Positions 26,935 through 35,247 of a stretch of 64,000 bases of DNA are shown one piece after another (the stretch's first letter is position 1; every line of letters starts with the position of its first letter). Location of the stretch: contig CAVOXF010000002.1 in the NCBI GenBank assembly GCA_963700375.1, forward strand, positions 310,001-374,000. The letters run 5' to 3'. A program made the translations under genes and the position numbers. The notes under the pieces were generated by a model. That model had not been told where the DNA came from and ran no database searches. It worked only from the letters and a program-made list of their open reading frames with translations. The DNA is from JAHEEL01 sp963700375. GTDB lineage: Bacteria; Actinomycetota; Acidimicrobiia; Spongiisociales; UBA5794.

Positions 26935-27137
26935 GCATCATTCTCCCCGGAATGCTCCGTCCGTTGCTGCCCCTGCAAACCATGCAGAGCGACCGGGTTG
27001 GCCGCAGTCAGGAACGAACCTTACGGCGCGTTTCGGCGGCTCGCAAGAGGTTGTCCACAGACCCGGGAGGGAGCGGGTCGCCTGCCCTCGCCGACGCACT
27101 CCTAGACGGACGGCTGCGCGTGGGGTAGAACGGGAGA

Positions 27138-27353
27138 ATGAACCGCATCACCGTTGACATCAACAAGGAATGGCTCTCGGTCGCAGATATCTGTGAATAC
27201 ATGGATGTCTCCCCGTTTGTGGTGACGAGCCAGTTGCGCTCCGGTGGGCTCCCTGCAGTGAAGTTTGGCCGCGAGTGGCGTGTGGCGCGGAAGGACTTCG
27301 AGGACTGGATCAACGCGCAGCGGGAGCAGACCGAAGCCGCCGTCGACGTCTAG
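27138..27353 (+). CDS. Excisionase-type helix-turn-helix DNA-binding protein
   Basis: 71 residues. LSVADICEYMDVSPFVVTSQLRSGGLPAVKFGREWRV is the MerR-like HTH_17/excisionase fold. In mycobacteria a similar short protein (Rv0500A) lies near a galE2-like gene and an acyltransferase; both occur about 3 kb away here, though not adjacent. No integrase is present, so it is likely a chromosomal regulator rather than a phage Xis. ATG 27138 has GGGAG just upstream. Confidence 0.85.
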   Translation: MNRITVDINKEWLSVADICEYMDVSPFVVTSQLRSGGLPAVKFGREWRVARKDFEDWINAQREQTEAAVDV

Positions 27354-27495
27354 AGCGAAGGGCGACGGTGCAGAACCGGACGACCGTACGCGCGGTCGCC
27401 GAAGCACCGAGACGAGCCCGAAGGGATCTGCCCCTTCCGTTGGTTCGTCGTGGCCGACACTGCGGTAGCGTTACCGATCCCTTGAAGGAGGACCT

Positions 27496-28071
27496 GTGCC
27501 AAGGACCGTTGCTGTGGTTCTCGCGAACGAACCCGGAACCGGATTCACCGGCTCGAAGTTTCTGAGTGACTTCGGCGGAACCGCGCTCATCGATCGAGTG
27601 CTCGCCGATGTCGCCAGCTGGCCGGTCGACGATGCGATCGTCGTGTTGGGTCCCGATGCGGAAGACATCGTCGCCGCCATGGCACCAACCGACGCGACCG
27701 TGGTGATCGACCTGGAATGGAACGAGGGTTCGGCCGCCTCGCTTCGCGTCGGCCTCGATGTCGTGATGCGGGGACCCGCTACCGATCTGGTCGTGATTGT
27801 TCCGGCTGATCAACCGGGAATCACAGCCGACGACGTCGAGCAGTTGATCGAGGCGGCCAATGGAGCGGCCGCGTCGGTTCCGAAGTACCGCTACCGGCGG
27901 GACTTCCCGGTCGTGCTCGGTCGCGGCATTTGGGAGCGCCTCCTCGGTTCCGAGGGCGACGTCGATATCCTCGACCTCCTCGAGAGCCATCCCGATCGTG
28001 TCGAAGAGGTGTGGTTCGAGCACCTGGCCGGCTCACGGATCCGGGTACCCGGCGACTTGCCTGGTCGATAG
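27496..28071 (+). CDS. MobA/MocA-like nucleotidyltransferase with altered nucleotide loop
   Basis: 191 residues, Rossmann-like NTP-transferase fold (NTP_transf_3). The metal-binding DxP equivalent is ADQPGI. The N-terminal loop, normally LAAGxxxRxGxxK, reads LANEPGTGFTGSK: Lys remains, but the GxxxR element is lost. Homologues transfer CMP or GMP to molybdopterin, or act on other small molecules such as 2-phospholactate. GTG 27496 has GAAGGAGG 5 nt upstream. The change makes a classical MocA activity doubtful. Confidence 0.75.
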   Translation: MPRTVAVVLANEPGTGFTGSKFLSDFGGTALIDRVLADVASWPVDDAIVVLGPDAEDIVAAMAPTDATVVIDLEWNEGSAASLRVGLDVVMRGPATDLVVIVPADQPGITADDVEQLIEAANGAAASVPKYRYRRDFPVVLGRGIWERLLGSEGDVDILDLLESHPDRVEEVWFEHLAGSRIRVPGDLPGR

Positions 28072-28157
28072 AGAAGGGGCGGCTGGCCCGCCGCCGGCCG
28101 CGTCCGTTAGCATTGCGGCCGCATCGTCCTCAGTGTGTCTGAGAAAGTGGGAGCGGA

Positions 28158-28562
28158 GTGGCATCGATTTCGGCAATTCAGTCCATGGGTCACCGCAACG
28201 AGACCAGGTTGCGCAAGGCCGGTGTGCGCACCACCGACTCACTGCTCAAGGTGGCGGCCACACGTACCGGTCGACGGCGGCTGGCCAGGGAGACCGGGCT
28301 GCCCGAGGGCGACATCCTCTCGTGGGCGAACCGCGCCGACCTGCTCAGGATCACCGGTGTTGGCTCCGAGTATGCCGATCTCCTCGAGGTCGCGAGTGTC
28401 GACACCATTCGCGAACTTCGTCGCCGGAACCCGGAGCGCCTCCTCGAGGCGATGACCGAACTCAACCTCAGGAAGCGGCTCGTCCGTCGTCTTCCCACTG
28501 GAGGAATGGTCGCTGGGTGGATTGACGAGGCGAAGGATATCGAGCCGCTCGTCACCCACTAG
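28158..28562 (+). CDS. DUF4332 helix-hairpin-helix protein
   Basis: 134 residues. Two helix-hairpin-helix-like units (HRNETRLRKAGVRTTDSLL and LLRITGVGSEYADLLEVASV) give the DUF4332 pattern. These proteins are thought to bind DNA or nucleotides; function is unproven. The GTG 28158 start follows GGGAGCGG. A strong terminator follows at 28651. Confidence 0.87.
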   Translation: MASISAIQSMGHRNETRLRKAGVRTTDSLLKVAATRTGRRRLARETGLPEGDILSWANRADLLRITGVGSEYADLLEVASVDTIRELRRRNPERLLEAMTELNLRKRLVRRLPTGGMVAGWIDEAKDIEPLVTH

Positions 28563-28650
28563 TGGTCGGTCGCTGACGTGGTGTCGAGGGCCGGACAGAC
28601 ACGGCAGCCATTTCTGCGACAGACCACCAGGTTCCCCGGCCGAACGCATC

Positions 28651-28678
28651 GAAGCCCCGACCGATCGGCCGGGGCTTC
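28651..28678. terminator. 28-nt near-perfect palindrome, likely bidirectional terminator
   Basis: GAAGCCCCG and CGGGGCTTC flank a CCGATCGG core between two convergent genes (the DUF4332 gene and the HbhA-like gene). A T-containing tail (GTCTTC) follows on the plus strand. Confidence 0.8.
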
Positions 28679-28726
28679 GTCTTCGGAAGCTTCAGCTCGG
28701 GAAGCTTCGGTTTGAGAATCGGAGGG

Positions 28727-29251
28727 CTACTCCTCGATGACGGTCTTCTTGGGTGCCGTCTTCTTGACGGACGCCGTCGTCGACTTGGGAGTGGTCTTGC
28801 TCGCCGCCTTCTTCTTGACGGGCGCCTTCTTCTGGGCCGTCGTCTTCTTGGGCGCCGGCTCTTCCGCCTCGACCTCGACCTTCACCGGCTTCGGCCCTGC
28901 CACGCCCGGGGTGAATTGCTCGCGCCAATTGTGCAGTGCCGTCTCGAGTTGCTCGCGCAGAACCTCGACCCGATCCTGGAACTGGTCGCGGTCGACCCTG
29001 ACCTGGATCTGTTCAATGACCTTCGCTTCCTGGATGAGCTCGACGCTCTCCTGGATCTGCTCGACGACGCGAGATTCGCGGATTGCTCCGGTCAGCTCGC
29101 GGCCGGCGTTCTCGAGGTCGTCGAGCGAGGTCTCCGCGAACAGACTCGTTCCGAATTCCCTGAACTTGCGACCGGTCACCATCGGTGTCCCGACGGCTGC
29201 ATAGAACGCCCTCTTGACGTTCTCCTTCTGGGTGTCGATGACTGAGGTCAT
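28727..29251 (-). CDS. HbhA-like protein: coiled coil with lysine-rich tail
   Basis: 174 residues. An alpha-helical/coiled-coil body (about 1-115) is followed by a Lys/Ala/Pro/Thr-rich tail (KKTTAQKKAPVKKKAASK...) that resembles the heparin- and nucleic-acid-binding tail of mycobacterial HbhA. No signal peptide, as in HbhA. Its start overlaps the upstream XRE regulator gene (ATGA, 29248-29251). In M. tuberculosis hbhA (Rv0475) follows the XRE-type gene Rv0474, the same order. An adhesin, DNA-binding or envelope role cannot be chosen from sequence alone. Confidence 0.75.
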   Translation of the reverse strand: MTSVIDTQKENVKRAFYAAVGTPMVTGRKFREFGTSLFAETSLDDLENAGRELTGAIRESRVVEQIQESVELIQEAKVIEQIQVRVDRDQFQDRVEVLREQLETALHNWREQFTPGVAGPKPVKVEVEAEEPAPKKTTAQKKAPVKKKAASKTTPKSTTASVKKTAPKKTVIEE

Positions 29252-29598
29252 GATGCCTCCTCCTGTTTGCTGCGGGCGAAGCTCCGATAGATCTCCACCA
29301 GCGCCTGTTTCTGGGTCTTTGTGAGCGTCGCATCCGCGGCGATCGCCTCCTCGACGCCCGAGTGCTCGACATCGTCGAGCAGGCCGGCGCGTTCATAGAG
29401 CGATTCGGTGCGGAGGTCGAGCGCTCGTGCGATCGACATGAGTATCTCCGCAGATGGCTTGCGGAGGCCCCGTTCGATCTGGGAGAGGTAGGGATTTGAG
29501 ATCCCTGCCTGGTCGGCGAGCTTTCGAACGGACATCGCGGATCGCGTCCGCTGCTCTTTGATGAATGCCCCTACATCGGGGACCGTCGGGCTCTTCAC
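29248..29598 (-). CDS. XRE family transcriptional regulator (Rv0474-like)
   Basis: 116 residues from GTG 29598. The HTH is VRKLADQAGISNPYLSQIERGLRKPSAEILMSIARAL, a textbook XRE helix-turn-helix, with a helical C-terminal part (TKTQKQALVEIYRSFAR). It is coupled to the HbhA-like gene. A perfect inverted repeat lies about 25-40 nt upstream of its start, a likely autoregulatory operator. The frame is open to 29640, but that would run through the operator. Confidence 0.9.
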   Translation of the reverse strand: MKSPTVPDVGAFIKEQRTRSAMSVRKLADQAGISNPYLSQIERGLRKPSAEILMSIARALDLRTESLYERAGLLDDVEHSGVEEAIAADATLTKTQKQALVEIYRSFARSKQEEAS

Positions 29599-29620
29599 AA
29601 TGATTGCAGCATATCGCAGA

Positions 29621-29640
29621 GTGCTAACTATTGCTAGCAC
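29621..29640. promoter_or_regulatory. Inverted-repeat operator candidate for the XRE regulator
   Basis: GTGCTA-N8-TAGCAC is perfect over six bases per arm and sits 23 nt upstream of GTG 29598. It resembles CIRCE letters but in the inverted order, so HrcA is unlikely to be the binder. Confidence 0.6.
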
Positions 29641-29658
29641 ATGTCGGGAGGCCGATGG

Positions 29659-30867
29659 CTACGAGAACGCGGTGCCCCGTGCGGCCAGTTGGGCGTCGAG
29701 CGCGCTCTGGATCGACCGGCGGATCTCTTCCGACCGCTCGAGCACGCGCAGCGGATCGGGATCGGTCCCCGGATTCTCGGGCATGACCGGAGGTAGGAAC
29801 CTGATGTGCCACCGGACAGGGAGTGGGATCGGGTTGAGGAATATCGCGATTTCCTCTATCCGTTGCTGGGGGAACACCAGACGCACCAGTTGGGCGAGGC
29901 GTTTCGAGACTGCAACCGCCGGATGGACCTCCTCTGCTCCGAGGATCGCGACCGGCACGATGGGCACCCCCGTGGTCTCGGCGAGGTGCACGAAGCCACC
30001 CCGGCCGAATCGCTGGACGTGGTAGGCCTCCCAGACCGGCTTCATGAATCCCGAGGAACCTTCGGGGAACACGCCGAGGAGGCCTCCGTGATCGAGCAGG
30101 TACCTGGCATCATCCCGGCTTGCGTAGACGGCACCCACTTTGCGATACATGTGGGAGACCCACGGGAGCATGTTGAAGATCTCGGTCGCGCTCACTCGGA
30201 CCCGACGGGGACGAGGGGCCGAGTTGAGGACGGCGAGCGTCAGCATGGCAGCGTCGTAGGGGAGCGCGGCGCCGCCATGGTTGGCGACCAGCATTGCGGG
30301 ACCGTCCATCGGGACGTTCTCGATCCCCTCGACGTCGACGCGGAAGTAGTCGTAGTAGAGGCCGTTCATGACGTGCCACGCCATCTCGTAGATGACGGGG
30401 TCGAGTCCGATCGGATCGATGTCATACGTGGCGAGGTGGAGGTGGCGGAACAGGGTCGGCCATGTGTCGAAGCCGAGGCGTCCGGTCGCTGGAACGGCGA
30501 GGTCGTAGTGGTCCGGACCGCCGTGCAGGGTGCACGCATCGGTGCCCCGCACGATCGGGAGTCCGCAGCCGTGCCCCTCGGTGCTTCGCCAACTGCACCG
30601 GCGCTTCTGATCGACGAGGCCGGCCAGTCGCTCGTACAGGCCGGAGCGACGCACACGAGCCTCGGCCCGGTCCTCCTGGCTGACTCCGGGAATCGGGAAG
30701 AGTGTGGCGCCGTCGTCATCGGGAGCGTGGACGTCGTCGGGTTCACGGGCGGCGAGCGCTTCGACGAGTTGCGCCTTGTTCATCTTCGAACGACCAGCCA
30801 GTTCCACGGCTCGCGCCAGGTCGAGCAATTCGGCCTTGGTCATTGCGTCGAGCGTCTCGCGGGTCAC
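29659..30867 (-). CDS. PlsC-type acyltransferase with N-terminal Rho_N/SAP-like and Cys/His segments
   Basis: 402 residues from GTG 30867. Residues about 5-40 (TKAELLDLARAVEL...MNKAQLVEAL) form a Rho_N/SAP-like helical domain. A short Cys/His segment follows: CSWRSTEGHGCG and ACTLHGG. The rest is a lysophospholipid-acyltransferase fold: NHGGAALPYDA (HxxxxD variant), FPEGSSG and VPIVPVAI. It resembles mycobacterial Rv0502, which also follows a galE2-type epimerase gene. It probably acylates glycerol-phosphate or a glycolipid at the membrane. The start overlaps the epimerase stop (GTGA), so the pair is an operon. The nucleic-acid-type N-terminal domain on a lipid enzyme is odd. Confidence 0.85.
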   Translation of the reverse strand: MTRETLDAMTKAELLDLARAVELAGRSKMNKAQLVEALAAREPDDVHAPDDDGATLFPIPGVSQEDRAEARVRRSGLYERLAGLVDQKRRCSWRSTEGHGCGLPIVRGTDACTLHGGPDHYDLAVPATGRLGFDTWPTLFRHLHLATYDIDPIGLDPVIYEMAWHVMNGLYYDYFRVDVEGIENVPMDGPAMLVANHGGAALPYDAAMLTLAVLNSAPRPRRVRVSATEIFNMLPWVSHMYRKVGAVYASRDDARYLLDHGGLLGVFPEGSSGFMKPVWEAYHVQRFGRGGFVHLAETTGVPIVPVAILGAEEVHPAVAVSKRLAQLVRLVFPQQRIEEIAIFLNPIPLPVRWHIRFLPPVMPENPGTDPDPLRVLERSEEIRRSIQSALDAQLAARGTAFS

Positions 30868-31808
30868 GGACCGGCTCCTTGAGGAACCCGTCCGTATGCC
30901 ACCATCACGATTTGGCGGCACGTGTGTTCCGGGTGGAAGCCGAGGACGTCCCCCATCCCGGACGTGTCCATCACGCGCCCGTGCCTCAGGAGGGCGATGG
31001 TGTGCTTTGGAAGCGCGACTCCGCTGCTTGCGAGGCCCCGGAGTGCCGCATGGAAGGCACGCTTCGGGAGGGGCTGCGGAATCCGTCGCCCGAGGCGGAG
31101 GATCCGAGAGAGGTAGAGCTGACCCGGCCCGGCGATGTTGAACGTCCCGGGGCTCGGGTTGTCGACCGCGTGGAGGAATACGTTGAGTGCGTCGCGTTCT
31201 GAGAGGAGCTGAAGGCGCGGATCGAAGCCGAGCAAGGTCGGTACCCCGGGGAGGGTGAGGTAGTCGCTGATCGGATTACGGATCGTGGGCCCGAAGACCG
31301 GAGCGAGTCGGAGGATCGTGTAGTCCACATGGTTGTGGCGGTCCGCGGTGTCGCGTACGAACGACTCCATCTGTTCGAGATCACGCTGGTAGCGGCCCCC
31401 GGATCGTTCGAGCTTCGAGTGCACCGTGACCACCGACGGGGATCGCGGCCCTGCGCCGTACACCGCCCCATCGGACCTGACCACGACGTGGCGCACCGTG
31501 GCGCAACGCCCGATGGCGCCAAACAGGGCCTGCGCCCCAACCGTTGTCTCCTCGTGGGCGCGGGTCGCTCCATGGATCGCCGACCGGTCGACGGTCTGGA
31601 GATGGACCACCGTATGCGGTTCGATGTCGAGCAGGTATCGGGCGAACGACAGGTGGTCGATGTCGAGCCGCTCGAAGTGGGATGTGAAACGCTCAACCGG
31701 GTTCAGGTCGTCGACGGCGAACACCTCGGTGTCCGGAGCTTGTTCGAGAGCCTGAACGAGCCGGCCACCCGTCCGGGTGGCCGCACCCGTGACAAGGATG
31801 CGCCGCAT
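30864..31808 (-). CDS. NAD-dependent epimerase/dehydratase (extended SDR, GalE2-like)
   Basis: 314 residues. N-terminal VTGAATRTGGRL replaces the TGxxGxxG NAD loop; a Rossmann fold follows. The active-site YxxxK is not clear (GGRYQRDLEQ in its place), so catalysis may be altered or lost. It is co-transcribed with the acyltransferase, as for Rv0501-Rv0502 in mycobacteria. A leaderless-type promoter precedes ATG 31808. Confidence 0.85.
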   Translation of the reverse strand: MRRILVTGAATRTGGRLVQALEQAPDTEVFAVDDLNPVERFTSHFERLDIDHLSFARYLLDIEPHTVVHLQTVDRSAIHGATRAHEETTVGAQALFGAIGRCATVRHVVVRSDGAVYGAGPRSPSVVTVHSKLERSGGRYQRDLEQMESFVRDTADRHNHVDYTILRLAPVFGPTIRNPISDYLTLPGVPTLLGFDPRLQLLSERDALNVFLHAVDNPSPGTFNIAGPGQLYLSRILRLGRRIPQPLPKRAFHAALRGLASSGVALPKHTIALLRHGRVMDTSGMGDVLGFHPEHTCRQIVMVAYGRVPQGAGP

Positions 31809-31815
31809 CCGATAG

Positions 31816-31821
31816 AGAGTA
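31816..31821 (-). promoter_or_regulatory. -10 box TACTCT (leaderless epimerase-acyltransferase operon)
   Basis: TACTCT on the minus strand lies 7 nt before ATG 31808 with no Shine-Dalgarno. Confidence 0.6.
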
Positions 31822-31984
31822 GAGAAGGCCGATTGACTCCGGCGAGCCGTGGAGGAGAGTTGCCGGTTGCCGTTCGTCGGTCGAGGGGGGGCTGGGTGGC
31901 CGGGTGGCGGAGCAACCGAGGAAGGCCGACGAACTGTCGTGGCCGTATCACTCCTACGCTACGGGCTCTACACGAAACGGAACT

Positions 31985-33016
31985 ATGTCGGGAGACGGAA
32001 GCTTGATCATCGTGATGCGTTCGGATGCCACTCGAGCGGACGTCGATCACGTCTTGGCGCGCCTTGCCGAGGTCGGAGCCGAAGCCCATGTTTCCGAGGG
32101 CAGCCGTCGCACGGTGATCGGGATCGTCGGGGACCGCACGCTGGTGCAGCAACTGCCGTGGGAGGCGTTCTCCGGCGTTGAGCGAGCTGTTCCGGTTCTG
32201 AAGCCGTTCAAGTTCGTCAGCCGGGACTTCCAGGCCGAGGACTCGATCGTCGATGTCGGCGGGGCCAAGATCGGAGGCGGGCACTTCGCTCCGATCGCGG
32301 GGCCGTGTGCCGTCGAAACGAAGGATCAGCTGTTTGCCGCGGCGGAAGCCGTCAAGAAGGCCGGAGCGACGATCCTCCGCGGAGACGCGTTCAAGCCGAG
32401 GACGTCGCCCTACGCCTTCCAGGGGCTCGGGGAGGCCGGTCTGGTGCTGCTCGCCGAGGCTCGCGAAGAATTCGGCCTGCCGTTCGTCGTCGAGGTGCTC
32501 GACCCCCGTGACGTGGACCTGGTCTCGTCGTACGCCGACCTGATCCGGGTCGGGACCCGAAACATGGCCAACTTCTCGTTGCTCTCCGAACTGGGGCGCC
32601 AGCCCAAGCCGGTGATGCTGAAGCGGGGCTTCACCGCGACGATTGAAGAGTGGCTGAACGCCGCCGAGTACATCTACAAAGAGGGCAACCACAACGTGGT
32701 GCTCTGCGAGCGCGGCATCCGGACCTTCGAGACGGCGACGCGCAACACACTCGACATCGCGGCGGTCCCGGTCGTCAAGGGCCTTTCGCATCTCCCGATC
32801 ATCGTCGACCCGTCACACTCCGGCGGCAAGCGGGAGCTGGTCGCTCCGCTGACCCGGGTAGCGGTCGCCGCGGGCGCCGACGGGTTCATGGTCGATGTCC
32901 ATCCGTCGCCGGAGACGGCGCAAGTCGATGGGCCACAGGCCATCCTCCCCGGGGAATTCGCGGATCTCATGGACCAGGTTCGGGCGCTCGCCGCAGCGAT
33001 GCACCTGCAGGTCTAG
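31985..33016 (+). CDS. aroF: 3-deoxy-7-phosphoheptulonate (DAHP) synthase, type I beta
   Basis: 343 residues. An N-terminal ferredoxin-like regulatory domain (SEGSRRTVIGIVGDRT, as in the Thermotoga enzyme) precedes the barrel. Catalytic blocks are intact: GPCAVET with the metal Cys, KPRTSPYAFQG for phosphate, MLKRGF for PEP, DPSHSGGKRE with the metal His and VDVHPSP. It condenses PEP and erythrose-4-phosphate, the first shikimate step; the N-terminal domain usually senses Tyr or Phe. TTG 32003 matches the family N terminus and is an equally good start. TyrA follows 4 nt downstream. A second, degenerate copy is at 49277. Confidence 0.95.
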   Translation: MSGDGSLIIVMRSDATRADVDHVLARLAEVGAEAHVSEGSRRTVIGIVGDRTLVQQLPWEAFSGVERAVPVLKPFKFVSRDFQAEDSIVDVGGAKIGGGHFAPIAGPCAVETKDQLFAAAEAVKKAGATILRGDAFKPRTSPYAFQGLGEAGLVLLAEAREEFGLPFVVEVLDPRDVDLVSSYADLIRVGTRNMANFSLLSELGRQPKPVMLKRGFTATIEEWLNAAEYIYKEGNHNVVLCERGIRTFETATRNTLDIAAVPVVKGLSHLPIIVDPSHSGGKRELVAPLTRVAVAAGADGFMVDVHPSPETAQVDGPQAILPGEFADLMDQVRALAAAMHLQV

Positions 33017-33020
33017 CTCC

Positions 33021-34043
33021 GTGGCTCGGGCACTCATCTCCGGAACGGGTCTGATAGGAACGTCGATCGCTCTCGGGCTCCGCAGCCTCGGATGGGAGAC
33101 GCTCGGATGGGACGCAGATCCGAAGGCGCTCGAGGGAGCCGTGAAGGTCGGCGCCGTCGATCCGGTCGAAGGCATCGAAGCTGCCGGTCTCGGGCCCGAT
33201 GACCTCCTGGTACTCGCCGCACCGCCGTCCTCGGTTCTCGCGGTCATATCGGAACTCGAGACCGAGGCCCTCGTGATCGACGTTGCCTCGGTCAAGGGTC
33301 CGATCGTTGAAGCTGCTCGGCCGGCCCGGTTCGTTGGGACCCACCCGATGGCGGGTCGCGAGGTCACCGGACCGGACGCGGCTCGTGCTGCGTTGTTCCG
33401 CGGGGCGACATGGGTCGTGGTCGCAAACGGGGCGAACGAGAAGGATGTGCAGTTCGTCGAACAGGTTGTAGCGCAGCTTGGGGCGCAGCCAGTTCGAATG
33501 GGGGCTGAGGAGCACGATGCCGCGGTTGCTCGGATCAGCCATATGCCCCAGATCCTCGCTGCCGCCCTGCTCGAAGGCGCGAGCGAGGTCCCCGGCGCGA
33601 TGGATCTTGCAGCGGGCAGCTTCCGCGACCTGACGCGTGTTGCGTCGTCGGATCCCGTCGTGTGGATGGACATCCTCACGACCAACCGGCACGAGGTGGC
33701 GGACGCCATCGAGTGGCTGCGAGCACGCCTCGCAACCGTCATGGCATCCGAGGAGCAGCTGGCCGAGACCCTCGTGGGCGCCCGTCATCTGCGGACTGCC
33801 CTCGGCCACGGTCTCGGTGTGGTCCGGGTCTCCCTCGAGGACCGCCCGGGCGAGATGGCCGCGGTCGGGCGTGCGCTCTCAGACAGCGGGGTGGATCTGC
33901 GTGATCTGCAGTTGCGCCACGCCCCGTACGGCGGCGGCGGAATCCTGACGCTGTCGGTTCGATCCGGCCACGAGGCAGCGCTCCGGAGTTCGCTCGAGGC
34001 CCAGGGCTTCAGCGCCGTTGTTCCATCAGACGAAGAAGACTGA
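33021..34043 (+). CDS. tyrA: Prephenate dehydrogenase with C-terminal ACT domain
   Basis: 340 residues. NAD-binding GTGLIG near the N terminus; THPMAGRE and RISHMPQILAA carry the catalytic and substrate-binding His residues. The last 80 residues (VVRVSLEDRPGEMAAVGRAL...) are an ACT domain, the usual site of Tyr feedback inhibition. It makes 4-hydroxyphenylpyruvate for tyrosine. GTG 33021 is 4 nt after the DAHP synthase stop, so they form an operon. The 3' end overlaps the convergent amidohydrolase by 35 nt. Confidence 0.95.
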   Translation: MARALISGTGLIGTSIALGLRSLGWETLGWDADPKALEGAVKVGAVDPVEGIEAAGLGPDDLLVLAAPPSSVLAVISELETEALVIDVASVKGPIVEAARPARFVGTHPMAGREVTGPDAARAALFRGATWVVVANGANEKDVQFVEQVVAQLGAQPVRMGAEEHDAAVARISHMPQILAAALLEGASEVPGAMDLAAGSFRDLTRVASSDPVVWMDILTTNRHEVADAIEWLRARLATVMASEEQLAETLVGARHLRTALGHGLGVVRVSLEDRPGEMAAVGRALSDSGVDLRDLQLRHAPYGGGGILTLSVRSGHEAALRSSLEAQGFSAVVPSDEED

Positions 34044-35184
34044 TTGCACCGACCGCGATGCCGTGCTCGATCGCGGCCTCATCGATGTCGAAGGTCGGTG
34101 AGTGGAGATCGACCGGGTGCTGGTTCTTCCCGACGCCGAGCCGAACAAGCGCGCCGGGAACGTCCTGGAGGAACCATGAGAAGTCCTCCGAACCCATCGA
34201 TTGGGGCGTCGGCCGGACGCCTTCGGGTCCAAGGACCGATGCGGCCGCCGACTCGATCGTCTCGATTACGGCCGGATCGTTCTCGACCGGCGGTGCCCCC
34301 TTGCGGTGCGTGATCTCGATACCCGCGCCGAACGAGGCCGCGATCGCCGCCGCCTGGCGGTCAATGATCTCCGCCAGTCTGTTCCAGACGCTGCCGTCCT
34401 GGACTCTCGCGGTGCCGGAGACCTCGACCTCTGTTGGGATAGCGTTTGCGGTGTCCCCGCCGGAGATGCGACCGAACACGATCGCGAGATGCTGTTGCGG
34501 GTCGAGTTCCGACCGAACCAGTGCAGGGAGATCGACGACGATGCGTGCAGCCACATGGACGAGGTCCACGGTGCGGTGCGGCCTCGAGGTGTGCCCTCCC
34601 GGACCCGTCAACCGAATGCTGATCTTGTCGGCGGCGCTCGTGATCGCACCGGTCTTGAGCCCGACTGCTCCCGGTGGGATCGTCGGATCGACATGGAACG
34701 CGATCAACGCCTGCAGGTCGTCGTGGGCGCCCTCCTCAACGAGCTTGGCGGCACCGGACGGGAGCTCTTCCTCCGCCGGTTGGAAGATGAACCTCGCTGT
34801 TCCCGGGAGGTCGCCGAGCAACGAGAGGGTTCGTGCGATACCGACGGCGATTGCCGCGTGCGCGTCGTGCCCGCACGCATGCATGACCCCGTCGATCTGT
34901 GACCGGTACGGCGCACCCGTGTCTTCGTGGATGGGGAGGGCATCGATGTCGGCGCGAAAACCAACGATGGGAGACCCACCGCCGACTTCGACGGTCAAGC
35001 CGACGAGATCGTGCCGCACAATGGGCTTGAGGCCATACCCGGTGAGCGCTTCGGCGATGCGATAGGTGGTCCGACGTTCGGTCCAGGAAACCTCGGGGTG
35101 GCGGTGGAGATCGCGGCGCATCCGGATGGCTTCCGGGGCGATGTCTCGTGCGTGCGCGACGATACGTTCGGCGAGGCTGGGCAT
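34009..35184 (-). CDS. M20D family amidohydrolase
   Basis: 391 residues. Metal and catalytic residues are visible in HACGHDAHAA (C104, H106), FQPAEEE (about E138/E139) and FHVDPTIPPG, with the dimerisation-lid domain about 185-300. Relatives remove acyl groups from N-acyl amino acids, hippurate or auxin conjugates. No transporter is adjacent to suggest a substrate. No signal peptide. Confidence 0.93.
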   Translation of the reverse strand: MPSLAERIVAHARDIAPEAIRMRRDLHRHPEVSWTERRTTYRIAEALTGYGLKPIVRHDLVGLTVEVGGGSPIVGFRADIDALPIHEDTGAPYRSQIDGVMHACGHDAHAAIAVGIARTLSLLGDLPGTARFIFQPAEEELPSGAAKLVEEGAHDDLQALIAFHVDPTIPPGAVGLKTGAITSAADKISIRLTGPGGHTSRPHRTVDLVHVAARIVVDLPALVRSELDPQQHLAIVFGRISGGDTANAIPTEVEVSGTARVQDGSVWNRLAEIIDRQAAAIAASFGAGIEITHRKGAPPVENDPAVIETIESAAASVLGPEGVRPTPQSMGSEDFSWFLQDVPGALVRLGVGKNQHPVDLHSPTFDIDEAAIEHGIAVGAISLLRLMEQRR

Positions 35185-35191
35185 GGAGGAG

Positions 35192-35197
35192 ATTCTA
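35192..35197 (-). promoter_or_regulatory. -10 box TAGAAT (leaderless amidohydrolase transcript)
   Basis: TAGAAT on the minus strand is 7 nt before ATG 35184. Confidence 0.6.
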
Positions 35198-35247
35198 GGG
35201 TTTCAAGCGCCCTCGACCCTCCCTACGCTACGGGCCGAGGAGGACCC

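Noticed and set aside
27051..27059. DnaA box TTGTCCACA
   Set aside because: Single box without a cluster, AT-rich region or dnaA/dnaN; not an origin.
27138..27353. Phage or ICE excisionase
   Set aside because: No integrase, att site or other mobile gene nearby; similar short HTH proteins are chromosomal in actinobacteria.
29611..29640. CIRCE element for HrcA
   Set aside because: CIRCE is TTAGCACTC-N9-GAGTGCTAA; here the half-sites are in inverted order and the spacing is wrong.
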